A stretch of 50,879 bases of DNA from an uncultured Methanobrevibacter sp. (GCA_946541845.1 CAMNJW010000005.1:1-50879); one strand, 5' to 3'. Positions 36,692 to 45,393 are shown, counted from the first letter of the stretch. Notes: a model not told the origin generated them from the sequence alone. Numbers and translations are program-made.

Positions 36692-37069
36692 ATGCATGAA
36701 TTATCTATGGCTCAAGGAATTATTAATGCGGTTTTGGAAACAGCTGAGACCAATAATGCAACTGAAGTAACTGAAGTTACAATAGAAGTTGGAAGGTTGG
36801 CTATGATAAATCCTGAGCAGTTACAATTTATTTTAGGTGTTTTGATTGAAAACACTATCATGGAAGATGCAAAAGTCAATTTTGAGGAAATTCCTGCAGA
36901 AATTGAATGCCATGACTGTGATTTTCAGGGAGAAGCTGTCCTAGATGATAGTGATCACTATGCACCTCTTGTCAAATGCCCTAAATGTGACAGTTTAAGC
37001 GTAGAGGTATTAAACGGAAAAGATATTGTTGTTAAAAATATTGTTATTGAAAAACCTGATGATACATAG
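36692..37069 (+). CDS. hypA: Hydrogenase/urease nickel incorporation protein HypA
   Basis: Nickel chaperone that works with HypB to load [NiFe]-hydrogenases, which methanogens need for H2 oxidation. It starts MHELSMAQGIINAV (the conserved Ni-binding MHE), followed by VTIEVGRLAMI and PEQLQFILGVL, and a zinc site CHDC ... CPKCDS. I start at ATG 36692, behind AGGAGT; an upstream ATG at 36671 would move the essential MH away from the N-terminus. Length 125 residues. It is followed after 15 bases by hypB. Confidence 0.95.
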   Translation: MHELSMAQGIINAVLETAETNNATEVTEVTIEVGRLAMINPEQLQFILGVLIENTIMEDAKVNFEEIPAEIECHDCDFQGEAVLDDSDHYAPLVKCPKCDSLSVEVLNGKDIVVKNIVIEKPDDT

Positions 37070-37084
37070 AATGGAGGAGAAAAC

Positions 37085-37738
37085 ATGCACCAAGTAGCAG
37101 ATGTAGAAGTAGCAAAAAATATCATGGATGCTAACAAAAGGTTAGCTGATAAAAACTTAAAAAATTTAGAAGAAAAAGACATATTCTGTGTTGATTTTGT
37201 TGGAGCAATCGGTTCCGGTAAAACCACACTCGTAGAAGAAATCATTGATAACACTGACTATAAGATTGGAGTTCTTGCAGGAGATGTAATCTCAAAATTC
37301 GATGCAGGACGTATAGAAAAGCATGATGTTCCAGTAGTGGGATTAAACACCGGAAAAGAATGTCACTTAGATGCACATTTAGTAGGTCACGGACTTGAAG
37401 ACTTGCCATTGGATGACCTTGACATGGTAATCATTGAAAATGTAGGTAACTTGATTTGTCCGGTTGACTTTGATTTAGGTTCCCATTTAAGAATAGTTGT
37501 AGTAAGTGTTACCGAAGGTGACGATACTGTTGAAAAACACCCAATCATTTTCCAAACATCTGATGTGGTTGTAATCAACAAAGTGGACCTTGCTGATGCA
37601 GTTGGAGCGGATGCTGATAAGATGGTTGCTGATGCTCAAAAATTAAACCCTAAAATCAAGGTTATCAAATCCAGCTTAAAAGAAGGTGTAGGATTAGACG
37701 AAATTATTCAAACTATTGAAGAAGCAATGAATAATTAA
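37085..37738 (+). CDS. hypB: Hydrogenase nickel incorporation GTPase HypB
   Basis: GTPase that releases nickel to the hydrogenase with HypA. The G1 loop GAIGSGKTTLVEEI lies near residue 39, G3 in IENVGNLICPVDFDLG, G4 NKVDLADAVGADADKM, and GKECHLDAHLV is the Cys-His metal site at the dimer interface. There is no histidine-rich or N-terminal CxxCGC extension, so it is the short archaeal form (217 residues). GGAGGAGAA precedes the ATG. Co-transcribed with hypA. Confidence 0.95.
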   Translation: MHQVADVEVAKNIMDANKRLADKNLKNLEEKDIFCVDFVGAIGSGKTTLVEEIIDNTDYKIGVLAGDVISKFDAGRIEKHDVPVVGLNTGKECHLDAHLVGHGLEDLPLDDLDMVIIENVGNLICPVDFDLGSHLRIVVVSVTEGDDTVEKHPIIFQTSDVVVINKVDLADAVGADADKMVADAQKLNPKIKVIKSSLKEGVGLDEIIQTIEEAMNN

Positions 37739-37759
37739 ATTTAAAAATTTGGTGGTTTC

Positions 37760-38791
37760 ATGAAAGTATGGATAGATATTTCAAATGCGCCTCATGTGAG
37801 GTTTTTTAAAGATGTAATCAAATATTTGGAAGCTGAAGGTGAGGATGTAATAGTTACAGCAAGGCAATTTGGAGATATCCATAAATTGATGGAAATGTAT
37901 GACATAGATTTCATATCTGTTGGAAAACATGGTGTAAGTCTTTATGATAAACTTAAGGAGAGCACTTCAAGGGTATATAATCTTGTAGATGTGATACATG
38001 ACGAAAAGGTGGATGTTGCCCTTAGCAAGCATTCCATCGAACTTCCAAGAATCAGTTTTGGTTTGGGAATTCCAAGTCTATATGTTTTGGATAACGAGCA
38101 TGCTCTGGCAGCCAATAAGTTGACCCTTCCATTATGTGACAGAATCATCACACCGAAAATCATTGACATGTGGAAACTGATGAAATTCGGTGCTGATCCT
38201 AATACAATCATCTCTTATGATGGAACTTCTGAATTAATGCATTTTAAAAGTTTCAAATATAATGATAATGTTTTTGATGATTTGAATTTAGAATTGAATC
38301 ATCCTAAAACTATATTAATGAGACCAGAACCATCTCTTGCATCTTATCTTGATGCAGATTGCAGAAAGTCAGTTCTTTCACCAATCGTTGATGAGTTAAA
38401 AAATGTTGCCAATATTTTAGTTCTTCCAAGATTCAAAGAACAGGCTGAAATATTTGAGGGAATAGATAATGTTTCAATTTTAAAGCCACCAGTAGATACC
38501 TCCAGTTTAATCAAAAAATGTGATTTAGTAATTGGAGCAGGCGGAACAATGAACAGGGAAGCTGCAATTTTACAGACTCCAGTCATTTCATGTTATCCTG
38601 GTGAAACATTGTCAGTTGATCAGTATTACATAAATCACGGATTAATGTATAGATCCAACAATACTGATGAGGTAATTCATAAGGCATTGGAGTTCATCGT
38701 CAATCCACATAAAAAGATTGATGTCAAAACTGATGACTTGTTCCAAATTATTATAGATAATTTATACGATTTGGCCAAAAATGGTAAATAG
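37760..38791 (+). CDS. DUF354 family glycosyltransferase/epimerase-fold protein
   Basis: A 343-residue protein that starts MKVWIDISNAPHVRFFKDVI, the DUF354 signature, followed by VIVTARQFGDIHKLM, GVSLYDKLKEST, LSKHSIELPRISFGLGIPS and GAGGTMNREAAILQTPVISCYP. This places it in the GT-B/UDP-N-acetylglucosamine 2-epimerase-like fold. Substrate and partner are unknown. GGTGG precedes the ATG and it lies 21 bases after hypB, so read-through from hypAB is possible without functional link. Confidence 0.8.
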   Translation: MKVWIDISNAPHVRFFKDVIKYLEAEGEDVIVTARQFGDIHKLMEMYDIDFISVGKHGVSLYDKLKESTSRVYNLVDVIHDEKVDVALSKHSIELPRISFGLGIPSLYVLDNEHALAANKLTLPLCDRIITPKIIDMWKLMKFGADPNTIISYDGTSELMHFKSFKYNDNVFDDLNLELNHPKTILMRPEPSLASYLDADCRKSVLSPIVDELKNVANILVLPRFKEQAEIFEGIDNVSILKPPVDTSSLIKKCDLVIGAGGTMNREAAILQTPVISCYPGETLSVDQYYINHGLMYRSNNTDEVIHKALEFIVNPHKKIDVKTDDLFQIIIDNLYDLAKNGK

Positions 38792-38838
38792 TTATTTATA
38801 GTAATACATTCAAATAATAATATTAGTTAATTTTTTTT

Positions 38839-38911
<73 letters not shown>

Positions 38912-38943
38912 TTTTATAAACAAAAGATAATTGTGATTATAAT

Positions 38944-40026
38944 ATGTTGTTAATTGCTCAAAACCATTTACAATTAATTTTAGAAGTCGGATTAATGCTA
39001 TTTGTTACATTAGTGTTCTGTCTTAACTTAATTCCATTGTCACTTAGTGTTGTAACATTCTTGTCATTATTTTTGATGGGTGGATTCACACTTCTTTTCG
39101 GTGCGGATATTGCACTTCTTGTAATGTTTTCAAGTCAGGCAGAGTTCACTCACCCGTTCGGGCCATTGGCATTGCTTGGAGCCGTAACAGCACTAGCTTC
39201 GCTGAAGGTGATGAAAGAATCGGGTGTTGACATCAGACCTCTTAGAAGATTTGTAATATTATTCCTAGGAGGTATCACCGTTTTCGGTGGATTGATGCAC
39301 AGGTCATTTTTAATGTTATGGTTGCTCGGATTATTCTTGGGTTACTTAATGATTTCCAAATCTTTCAGGGAAAGATCTGTATTTACATTAAGAAGAATTG
39401 GAATGTTTTTAGGAGCCGCAGGTGTAGGATTTATCCTTCTAGAAGTAATTGCTCGTGTAAGTGGTATGACAATTTTCTCCCCTCTTTTAAGGTTAGGTAG
39501 GATTGAGCAATACTCTTTATCAAGTATTAAGACAGTATTAAACAATATTCAATTAATTGGACACAATGCAAAAGCTTCCTATTGGGGAGCCGAAGGTACG
39601 GCTTTCGCTGAAGGATATATCACCCTTCCGATGCAGTTCGTATTATTCTTCGGATTGCCATTCCCAATGTTTTTCGGAGTGTTGGTTAACCAAAAGGATA
39701 CAATCGATTATATGCTTCCAGGAATATTCGGTTGGGGATTCGATTTCGGTATTTTAGGTCTCATTGGATTGATGGTATTTGTACTGGGAACAATACTTAT
39801 TGGATTCAAGATTTTAAATATATACAGAGAAAAAAGGGAGAAAAACAACAAGAAATACTTAGGAAGAGAAGTATTATTAACTGGTGCGTTAGCAGCATTC
39901 TGTGCACAGTCATTAATTGGACTGTTCATATTTAACAGGTCCATCAACGGTATGGCATTATTAACATTCATATTTGTAGGTGCACTGATATTGGCTAATG
40001 TAGTCACACTGAAATCAAGATCATAG
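38944..40026 (+). CDS. Polytopic membrane protein (unknown)
   Basis: A 360-residue protein with about eight to nine hydrophobic helices, for example ILEVGLMLFVTLVFCLNLIP, LFLMGGFTLLFGADIALLVMF, FVILFLGGITVFGGL, LMLWLLGLFLGYLM, IGMFLGAAGVGFILLEVIA and AFCAQSLIGLFIFNR. One longer loop (RIEQYSLSSIKTVLNNIQLIG, then AKASYWGAEGTAFAEGYI) lies in the middle. There is no ATP-binding site. DUF1890 follows after 10 bases, so it heads the DUF1890-DUF1894-methionine synthase run. I do not recognise the family. Confidence 0.75.
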   Translation: MLLIAQNHLQLILEVGLMLFVTLVFCLNLIPLSLSVVTFLSLFLMGGFTLLFGADIALLVMFSSQAEFTHPFGPLALLGAVTALASLKVMKESGVDIRPLRRFVILFLGGITVFGGLMHRSFLMLWLLGLFLGYLMISKSFRERSVFTLRRIGMFLGAAGVGFILLEVIARVSGMTIFSPLLRLGRIEQYSLSSIKTVLNNIQLIGHNAKASYWGAEGTAFAEGYITLPMQFVLFFGLPFPMFFGVLVNQKDTIDYMLPGIFGWGFDFGILGLIGLMVFVLGTILIGFKILNIYREKREKNNKKYLGREVLLTGALAAFCAQSLIGLFIFNRSINGMALLTFIFVGALILANVVTLKSRS

Positions 40027-40036
40027 AGGTAGTTAT

Positions 40037-40495
40037 ATGAAAGCGTTAGTATTACTTGGATGTCCAGAAACTCCATCACAAACTCCGATGGCAGTTTATG
40101 TATTCAATAAATTAACAAAAATGGGATATGACACCACCATTGCTGCAAATCCGGCAGCCTCAAAGCTAGTGAGGGTATCAGATCCTGAAGGTTTCTATAA
40201 TCTTAACATTGTAGATTTGGAAAGATTGCTTGGTGAAATCAATGAAGGGGATTATGACCTGTTGGTTGGTTTTGTACATAAGGATGCGGCAGCATCATTC
40301 TTTGTGACATTTGAGCAATTATTAAATACAAAATCTCTTGCATTGGTATTTTCAAGGGATGCCGATGAAGTCGCTGAGTTTGTTAATATGATTGAAGAAA
40401 GCGGAAGTAATGCTAAGATTGTTGCTGTAAGAGCTTTCCATAATCCTTCACCGATTAAAGTTAAATTCGATAAAGCAATTAAGGAGTTTGAATAA
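40037..40495 (+). CDS. DUF1890 protein (methanogen-specific)
   Basis: A 152-residue cytosolic protein. It begins MKALVLLGCPETPSQTPMAV and continues KMGYDTTIAANPAASKLVRVSDPEGFY and DLLVGFVHKDAAASFFVTFEQL, which fits my memory of DUF1890, restricted to methanogens. A conserved Cys sits near the N-terminus (GCPETP). GAGG precedes the ATG. It is followed one base after its stop by DUF1894 and then by methionine synthase, which suggests a role in the same methyl-transfer path; this is context only. Confidence 0.82.
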   Translation: MKALVLLGCPETPSQTPMAVYVFNKLTKMGYDTTIAANPAASKLVRVSDPEGFYNLNIVDLERLLGEINEGDYDLLVGFVHKDAAASFFVTFEQLLNTKSLALVFSRDADEVAEFVNMIEESGSNAKIVAVRAFHNPSPIKVKFDKAIKEFE

Positions 40496-40810
40496 ATGTC
40501 ATTCTGTTTGGATACTTACCTTCAGCAATCAGATAATTATGAAATCCATGCTTCAAAAGCAGGATTTAAAGACTGTGCAATGATTATCAGATTTAAAGCT
40601 GATGATTTAGTTTACATTAAACCTGGAGATGAAGTTTTAGGTGTTAGAGTAATTGGTATTCCTCCAATTCCTATAGGATTTGACAATGAAAAGGGAACCG
40701 TTCTTTTACCATACACCAAACCATGTCATGGAACATCCGTAGTAGAGCTTCCAATTGATGAGGAAGAAGTTGAAAAAATCAGAAAGCTCGATACTGGTAA
40801 TAAAAAATGA
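40496..40810 (+). CDS. DUF1894 protein (methanogen-specific)
   Basis: A 104-residue soluble protein, FCLDTYLQQSDNYEIHASKAGF, CAMIIRFKADDLVYIKPGDEVLGVRVIGIPPIPIGFD and TKPCHGTSVVELPIDEEEVEKI. It has three Cys (FCLD, DCAMI, PCHGT). AAGGAG inside the preceding gene serves as ribosome site. DUF1894 is known to me as a methanogen-specific family without assigned function. It overlaps the methionine synthase start by four bases (ATGA), so all three are one transcript. Confidence 0.82.
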   Translation: MSFCLDTYLQQSDNYEIHASKAGFKDCAMIIRFKADDLVYIKPGDEVLGVRVIGIPPIPIGFDNEKGTVLLPYTKPCHGTSVVELPIDEEEVEKIRKLDTGNKK

Positions 40811-41757
40811 AATCAACTGTTGTAGGCAGTTTTCCTTCAAGGGAAAGCTCCCCATCTAATTTTAAAGATAAGTTATTGAATACCTTTGGATCTTACGACC
40901 CATTTAAGCAAGCCATTAAAGATAGTGTTACAAGTCAGCTTGATGCTGGAGTTGATATAATATCTGACGGCCAGGTTAGAGGTGACATGGTCTCTATTTT
41001 TACTGAATATATTCCTGGAATGAAAATTGAGGAAGGAAATACATTCATTGTTGGAAAAATCAGAAATCCAACACAGGAAATTTCAATCAAGGACTTGCAA
41101 TATGCAAAAAAGGTCATGGCTGATTATTATGGTGGAAAAATTCCTGAAGGCAAGGGAATCAAGGGAATCATAACAGGTCCGAACACTATTGTCCACTCTT
41201 CAAGGATAACTTCCTTTTACAAAAACAAGGAAGATGCTATAATTGATTTGGCACATAGCCTTAAGGTGGAAGCTGATGCAATAGCAAAAAAAGTAAAGCC
41301 AAGCTATATTCAAATAGATGAGCCGTTCCTGTCAACAGGCATGGTTGACATGAAGACAGCCCGCGAAGCTATTGGAATCATTAAGGACGGTTTGGAAGTT
41401 CCTTTGGGTATGCATGTTTGCGGTATCCTAAAAGATGCATTCAAAGACCTAACCAAATTTGATGTTGACATTTTAGACTTTGAATTCGCTGGAAATAATG
41501 TCAATTTGGGTGTTTTAGAGGAAAATGCTTCATTGATTTCTAATAAAAAAATTGGATTCGGATGTGTTGATTCATCAGTCAACACTGTTGATGATATTGA
41601 AGATATAGATAATCTTGTAAGTAAAGCTATTGAAATTGTCGGAAAAGATAATATACTTCTTGACCCTGACTGCGGTCTTAGAAGGGCACCTGAAGATGTT
41701 GCTTTTGAAAAATTAAGATTAATGAATCAAATTAAGGACAAGTATAATAACTCTTAA
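40807..41757 (+). CDS. metE: Methionine synthase, archaeal core-MetE type
   Basis: A short (316-residue) cobalamin-independent-like methionine synthase with only the catalytic C-terminal barrel. It shows the start STVVGSFPSRE, then SDGQVRGDM, ITGPNTIVHSS, IQIDEPFLSTGM, GMHVCGIL (zinc His-Cys), FEFAGNNVNLG and PDCGLRRAPEDVAF (second zinc Cys). Methanothermobacter relatives use methylcobalamin or a methyl-corrinoid protein as methyl donor instead of folate. Overlaps DUF1894 by ATGA. Followed by a T-rich stretch. Confidence 0.9.
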   Translation: MKSTVVGSFPSRESSPSNFKDKLLNTFGSYDPFKQAIKDSVTSQLDAGVDIISDGQVRGDMVSIFTEYIPGMKIEEGNTFIVGKIRNPTQEISIKDLQYAKKVMADYYGGKIPEGKGIKGIITGPNTIVHSSRITSFYKNKEDAIIDLAHSLKVEADAIAKKVKPSYIQIDEPFLSTGMVDMKTAREAIGIIKDGLEVPLGMHVCGILKDAFKDLTKFDVDILDFEFAGNNVNLGVLEENASLISNKKIGFGCVDSSVNTVDDIEDIDNLVSKAIEIVGKDNILLDPDCGLRRAPEDVAFEKLRLMNQIKDKYNNS

Positions 41758-41845
41758 ATTTGATTTAACTTTTTTTAATTCTAACTAAACTATTTATTAG
41801 TCAGTACAAATATAATATTAATTAATTATTTTTTTCAGTGATTAT

Positions 41846-42643
41846 ATGAAAGACAATGAAATCAAACATAAACATGAACTGGACTTCTGGTCTGGAAGGG
41901 TTGAAGCTGAAAAGACTTTAAAGCAAATGTCCGGTGGTGCACCTTATGAGAAGTTTTACATTGATGACTTTGGATTTACTCATGAGGATTTTGAAGGTAA
42001 AAGAATTTTGGATATCGGATGTGGTCCGAGAGGAAGTCTTGAATGGGCTGACATGGCTGAGTTAAGAGTTGGACTTGACCCTTTAGTTAATGATTACTAT
42101 AAGCTGGGTGGAGGAACTATATTTCATAAGATGACTTATGTAAATGCATACAGTGAAGACATGCCTTTCACCGATGAGCTATTTGACTTTGTTTTTACCA
42201 TCAATTCCCTTGACCATGTTGATGATTTGGATGAAACAATTTCTGAAATTAAGCGTGTCTTGAAAGTTGGAGGAATCTGCGGTATCATTGTTGATGCAAA
42301 TCACCCGCCACGTCCTGCAGAACCGATTTTCATTGAGTTAAATCTAAAAGACAAATTTTTAGATGTCTTTGAGGTATTGGAAGAGAAGGCACTTGAAGAC
42401 ATTTCCCCAGATGGTTTTCGTGATAACTTGGATAATCCTGTATATTATGATTTTGAAGACGAGACAATGCGTACTGCAATCTTGTTCTTGAAAATGAGAA
42501 AGATCAGACCAGTTAATTTTGTTCCGGATGAGGAAACTTTTGACAGCTTGTTGAAAGAAAATATTGACCTTAAAAACGATATTGAGGAATTAAAAAATCA
42601 ATATAAGAAATTAGCTGATGAGTTAAATGAGTTAAAAGGATAA
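41846..42643 (+). CDS. Class I SAM-dependent methyltransferase with C-terminal coiled coil
   Basis: A 265-residue protein. RILDIGCGPRGSLEWADM is the S-adenosylmethionine-binding motif I, followed by RVGLDPLV, YSEDMPFTDELFDFVFTINSLDHVDDL and EIKRVLKVGGICGII, a methyltransf_11-like core. The last 35 residues (TFDSLLKENIDLKNDIEELKNQYKKLADEL) form a heptad coiled coil that may oligomerise. The substrate is unknown. It has its own promoter region and sits between methionine synthase and another methyltransferase without evident linkage. Confidence 0.8.
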   Translation: MKDNEIKHKHELDFWSGRVEAEKTLKQMSGGAPYEKFYIDDFGFTHEDFEGKRILDIGCGPRGSLEWADMAELRVGLDPLVNDYYKLGGGTIFHKMTYVNAYSEDMPFTDELFDFVFTINSLDHVDDLDETISEIKRVLKVGGICGIIVDANHPPRPAEPIFIELNLKDKFLDVFEVLEEKALEDISPDGFRDNLDNPVYYDFEDETMRTAILFLKMRKIRPVNFVPDEETFDSLLKENIDLKNDIEELKNQYKKLADELNELKG

Positions 42644-42686
42644 ATTATCCAACTTTAACTTTTTTTATTTTTACTTATTCTTAAAA

Positions 42687-42702
42687 TTTAGGCATGCCTA
42701 AA
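42687..42702. promoter_or_regulatory. Perfect palindrome TTTAGGCATGCCTAAA (DtxR-like operator candidate)
   Basis: A 16-bp perfect palindrome just upstream of a TATA-like TTTATATATT (42705-42714) and 61 bases before the methyltransferase ATG. Palindromes with TTAGG/CCTAA arms are known for archaeal DtxR/MDR1-type metal repressors, so binding here would block BRE/TATA access. The exact regulator is inferred. Confidence 0.55.
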
Positions 42703-42763
42703 AATTTATATATTACTTCCCACTATTTTTATATATATTCAAATAACTGACGGAGGTAAGATT

Positions 42764-43546
42764 ATGAATTTAGAAGGTGTAGAAAAAACAATGCTTTTGA
42801 CATTGTATTCAAAAGCGAAACATTCACAACAAAAGAACCATAAGTTTTTTGATAAAAAGGCAATCGATGTCGTATCAAAAATAGATTATGATTTTAGCGT
42901 AGCTGATGACGATTTTTTAATGAAATCCGGGGTAATTGCAAGAACAATTGTACTGGATGAAATGGTTTCACAATACCTTGAAAAGCATCCTCATTGTACA
43001 ATTATCAATATTGCTTCTGGAATGGACACCAGATTTAACAGGCTGGACAATGGCCTGATTAGATGGTATAATGTTGATTTGGAAAATTCAGTCAACTTCA
43101 GATTAAAATATATTGAAGATAGTGAAAGGGTAACCACATTGGCGTACTCTGCAATGGATCCCAGTTGGGCTGATGAAATTAAGATAGAAAGCGGAAATGT
43201 GCTTCTAATAATTGAAGGTTTAACAATGTACCTAAACCAAAATGATGTTTCAGACATTTTAAAAATCATTAACGATAATTTCAGGCATTGCACAATATTT
43301 GTTGAGGTAATGCCTCCGGCATCCGTTAAAAATGTTAAGGAAAAATCAGTCGAAGGCACTGATTCCAAATTTACATGGGGCGTTCAAAAGGGAAACGAGT
43401 TATTGAAAATGAATCCCAACTTTCATTGGATAAAGGATGTCAACCTGTTTGATGGAATGAATGTGTATATGCCGTTTACAAGATTGTTCAGCTGGCTGCC
43501 TTTCATTAAAAATAAGATGGATTATATTGCAGTGCTTGAAAAATAG
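42764..43546 (+). CDS. SAM-dependent methyltransferase, LCMT/TcmP-like
   Basis: A 260-residue protein. Landmarks: SGVIARTIVLDEMVSQYL, TIINIASGMDTRFNRLDN (SAM motif), WYNVDLENSVNFRLKYI, VLLIIEGLTMYLNQNDV and FVEVMPPASVKNVKEKSVEGTDSKFTWGV. This fits PF04072 leucine carboxyl/TcmP-type O-methyltransferases. Substrate unknown. A perfect GGAGGT precedes the ATG, and the promoter carries a candidate metal-repressor palindrome, so a link with iron or manganese status is suspected, for instance a metal-binding small molecule; this is inference. Confidence 0.8.
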   Translation: MNLEGVEKTMLLTLYSKAKHSQQKNHKFFDKKAIDVVSKIDYDFSVADDDFLMKSGVIARTIVLDEMVSQYLEKHPHCTIINIASGMDTRFNRLDNGLIRWYNVDLENSVNFRLKYIEDSERVTTLAYSAMDPSWADEIKIESGNVLLIIEGLTMYLNQNDVSDILKIINDNFRHCTIFVEVMPPASVKNVKEKSVEGTDSKFTWGVQKGNELLKMNPNFHWIKDVNLFDGMNVYMPFTRLFSWLPFIKNKMDYIAVLEK

Positions 43547-43588
43547 GAGGATTAATTTCTCCTTTGAATCTTTTAGGATTAAAAAGGT

Positions 43589-43649
43589 GTTAACATTAAT
43601 ATTGTTAACTGAATGTTGAATATTGTTTTAGGAGGATTATAAATAATCC
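43589..43649. terminator. Palindromes between converging genes
   Basis: GTTAACA/TGTTAAC (43589-43609, 7-base loop) and GGATTAT/ATAATCC (43634-43649, 2-base loop) are perfect inverted repeats at the tail-to-tail junction of the methyltransferase and nitroreductase. TAGGAGGATTA occurs twice as a direct repeat (43544-43554 and 43629-43639). A bidirectional terminator is the simplest explanation. The second hairpin overlaps the nitroreductase stop region. Confidence 0.4.
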
Positions 43650-44149
43650 ACCATATCCTCCATACTTACATTTCTTGAGTGTAGCGGAGAAGGTTTGGCC
43701 TTGTCTGAAGGATAGCCAATCGGAAGCAATGCAACTGATACAAGATTGTCCGGAAGGTCAAATAATTCATCCAATACACGTTTATCATATCCTCTAACCC
43801 AAACGGATCCAATTCCCAAATCATATGCCTCAAGCATCATCTGTGTTGTTGCAATTACGGCATCATCAAGACCGGCATCATGTCCGTCGACTGTTTTCCA
43901 TGATACATCTTTGTCATAGCAGATTAATAGGACAATTGGTGCATTAAAACAGTATGGAGTGAATGACCTGACTTTTTCAAGTGCTTCCTCACTTTTAATT
44001 ACAAAAACACGCTGTGGCTGGAAATTGTTCCCTGTTGGCGCAACTTGAGCTGCTTTCAAAATCTTTTCTAACTTTTCTTCTTCAATTTGCTTGTCGCTAT
44101 ATTTCCTGACAGAATATCTTTCACATGCTAATTGTAAAAAATCTTTCAT
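43637..44149 (-). CDS. Nitroreductase family protein
   Basis: A 170-residue FMN-dependent oxidoreductase. It has ACERYSVRKYSDKQIEEEKL (the N-terminal RxSxRxF motif), APTGNNFQPQRVFVI (FMN site), DDAVIATTQMMLEAYDLGIGSVWVRG and SVALLPIGYPSDKA, the standard nitroreductase order. It acts as homodimer and the physiological substrate is unknown. I start at ATG 44149, 4 bases after AAGGTGA; the longer frame from 44209 would add 20 residues with no ribosome site. Confidence 0.88.
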   Translation of the reverse strand: MKDFLQLACERYSVRKYSDKQIEEEKLEKILKAAQVAPTGNNFQPQRVFVIKSEEALEKVRSFTPYCFNAPIVLLICYDKDVSWKTVDGHDAGLDDAVIATTQMMLEAYDLGIGSVWVRGYDKRVLDELFDLPDNLVSVALLPIGYPSDKAKPSPLHSRNVSMEDMVDYL

Positions 44150-44424
44150 AAATTCACCTTGATTATAGTTTGTATAATTTGATATTATAATGTTGGGTAT
44201 ATATGTCATTGTTAATTGCCGAAATCTCTTTTTGATGCTCGGCAGTTTTTTAAATCAAATTTATTAACCATTTTTATTATATTATTATATTGATGTGTCG
44301 ATATTAAGACTGGAATCTATGATGATGGTGATTACACAACATATGATAGTTATAAAAATTGTTTATTTAGGCTGTTTTTTGAGGTTATTCTCTAATAAAT
44401 TCGTTTTACAATAGATGGGATATT

Positions 44425-45066
44425 ATGCAAGAAAATAGAAATGATAAACTTGTCCTAAAGGAATTAAGGCAAATAACAAAGAACCCTGGCTGTTGGAAAG
44501 AAAATATTGATGAGGTGGCAGAAAAATTGGATAATGGTTATTCCATTGAGGTTAAGGCAAAAGCATTATGGCTTCTTGGGGAGATGGGATTAAAGAATCC
44601 GGTTGAAATAGAGGAGCATGTTGAAGATATTGCCGGGTTTCTTGAAGATGAAAATCCCAAATTGAGGGAAAGGTCGGCCAATGCAATTGGCAGGATTGGC
44701 AGGGCAAATAAAAATTTGATAATGCCTTATTTTGATGAATTGATGGAAATGAGACATGACGAGTTTGAAAACGTTAGGCATGCATTTGTCTGGGCCTGTG
44801 AAAATATTGCAATAAATGCTCCTGAGCTGTTTTTTGAAAAACTCAATATTTTCTGTGAGATGATTTCGGATTCCGGACAGAAAGTTCGAATTGAAGCTCC
44901 GGAAATGTTTAGGGTGATTGGAAAGAGAAGCCCTGAGCATGTAAAACCCTACCTTGAAGAATTAGAATGCCTTGCTGAAAATGATGAAGACCCCACGGTT
45001 CGAATCCATTGTGCAGGTGCAATTCGAATTACAAAAAAAGCATTGAAAGAACGTAAAAATCTTTAA
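44425..45066 (+). CDS. HEAT-repeat protein
   Basis: A 213-residue soluble helical-repeat protein. Repeats of about 38 residues carry AKALWLLGEMGLKNPVEIEEHV, RSANAIGRIGRANKNLIMPYF, VRHAFVWACENIAINAPELFF and VRIEAPEMFRVIGKRSPEHV, typical HEAT units with R/A pairs. There is no catalytic motif; a scaffold function is likely. GGGAT precedes the ATG. It is the second helical-repeat protein in this window, unlike the 502-residue one at 8169 in repeat length. Confidence 0.78.
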   Translation: MQENRNDKLVLKELRQITKNPGCWKENIDEVAEKLDNGYSIEVKAKALWLLGEMGLKNPVEIEEHVEDIAGFLEDENPKLRERSANAIGRIGRANKNLIMPYFDELMEMRHDEFENVRHAFVWACENIAINAPELFFEKLNIFCEMISDSGQKVRIEAPEMFRVIGKRSPEHVKPYLEELECLAENDEDPTVRIHCAGAIRITKKALKERKNL

Positions 45067-45206
45067 AACATTTAACGTGCCTATTCCAAGTTGAATTTCA
45101 CAATAAATTACTTTTTCATTACTGTCATAATAATCAGTAACTAAGGTGATCTAATTGGATCTTTCTATTTAAGAATATTATATTATGAATTGCAGGAGGT
45201 GAATCT

Positions 45207-45305
45207 ATGGTGGAATATGATGAAAAGGAATATTGTCCGTTTTGTGGTGAGGAGTTGGAAGATCCTGATTATTGTTACAATTGCGGATGGCCTAACAACG
45301 AGTAG
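45207..45305 (+). CDS. 32-residue zinc-ribbon protein
   Basis: A very small gene, clearly marked by a perfect GGAGGTGA 5 bases before ATG. The product VEYDEKEYCPFCGEELEDPDYCYNCGWPN has CPFC and CYNC, a complete treble-clef/ribbon zinc site on a 32-residue acidic peptide. It is too short for most callers. Function is unknown; such micro zinc ribbons are common partners or regulators in archaea. It stands 140 bases after the HEAT gene, with its own AT-rich upstream sequence. Confidence 0.8.
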   Translation: MVEYDEKEYCPFCGEELEDPDYCYNCGWPNNE

Positions 45306-45393
45306 ATGAATTTAAAAATCAAAAAATCATTAAAAATTATTTTTTTTTAAGACATTTGAAAAATATGTAGATAATTATCGAATATTGTAGGAA

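Noticed and set aside
44217-44251. TGCCGA/TCGGCA hairpin followed by a T-run upstream of the nitroreductase
   Set aside because: It resembles a terminator on the plus strand, but no plus-strand transcript is expected to end there; 6-bp arms with a 16-base loop are weak.
44290-44395. Protein-like frame DIKTGIYDDGDYTTYDSYKN in the gap before the HEAT gene
   Set aside because: There is a stop just upstream and no start codon or ribosome site; too short to call a gene remnant with confidence.
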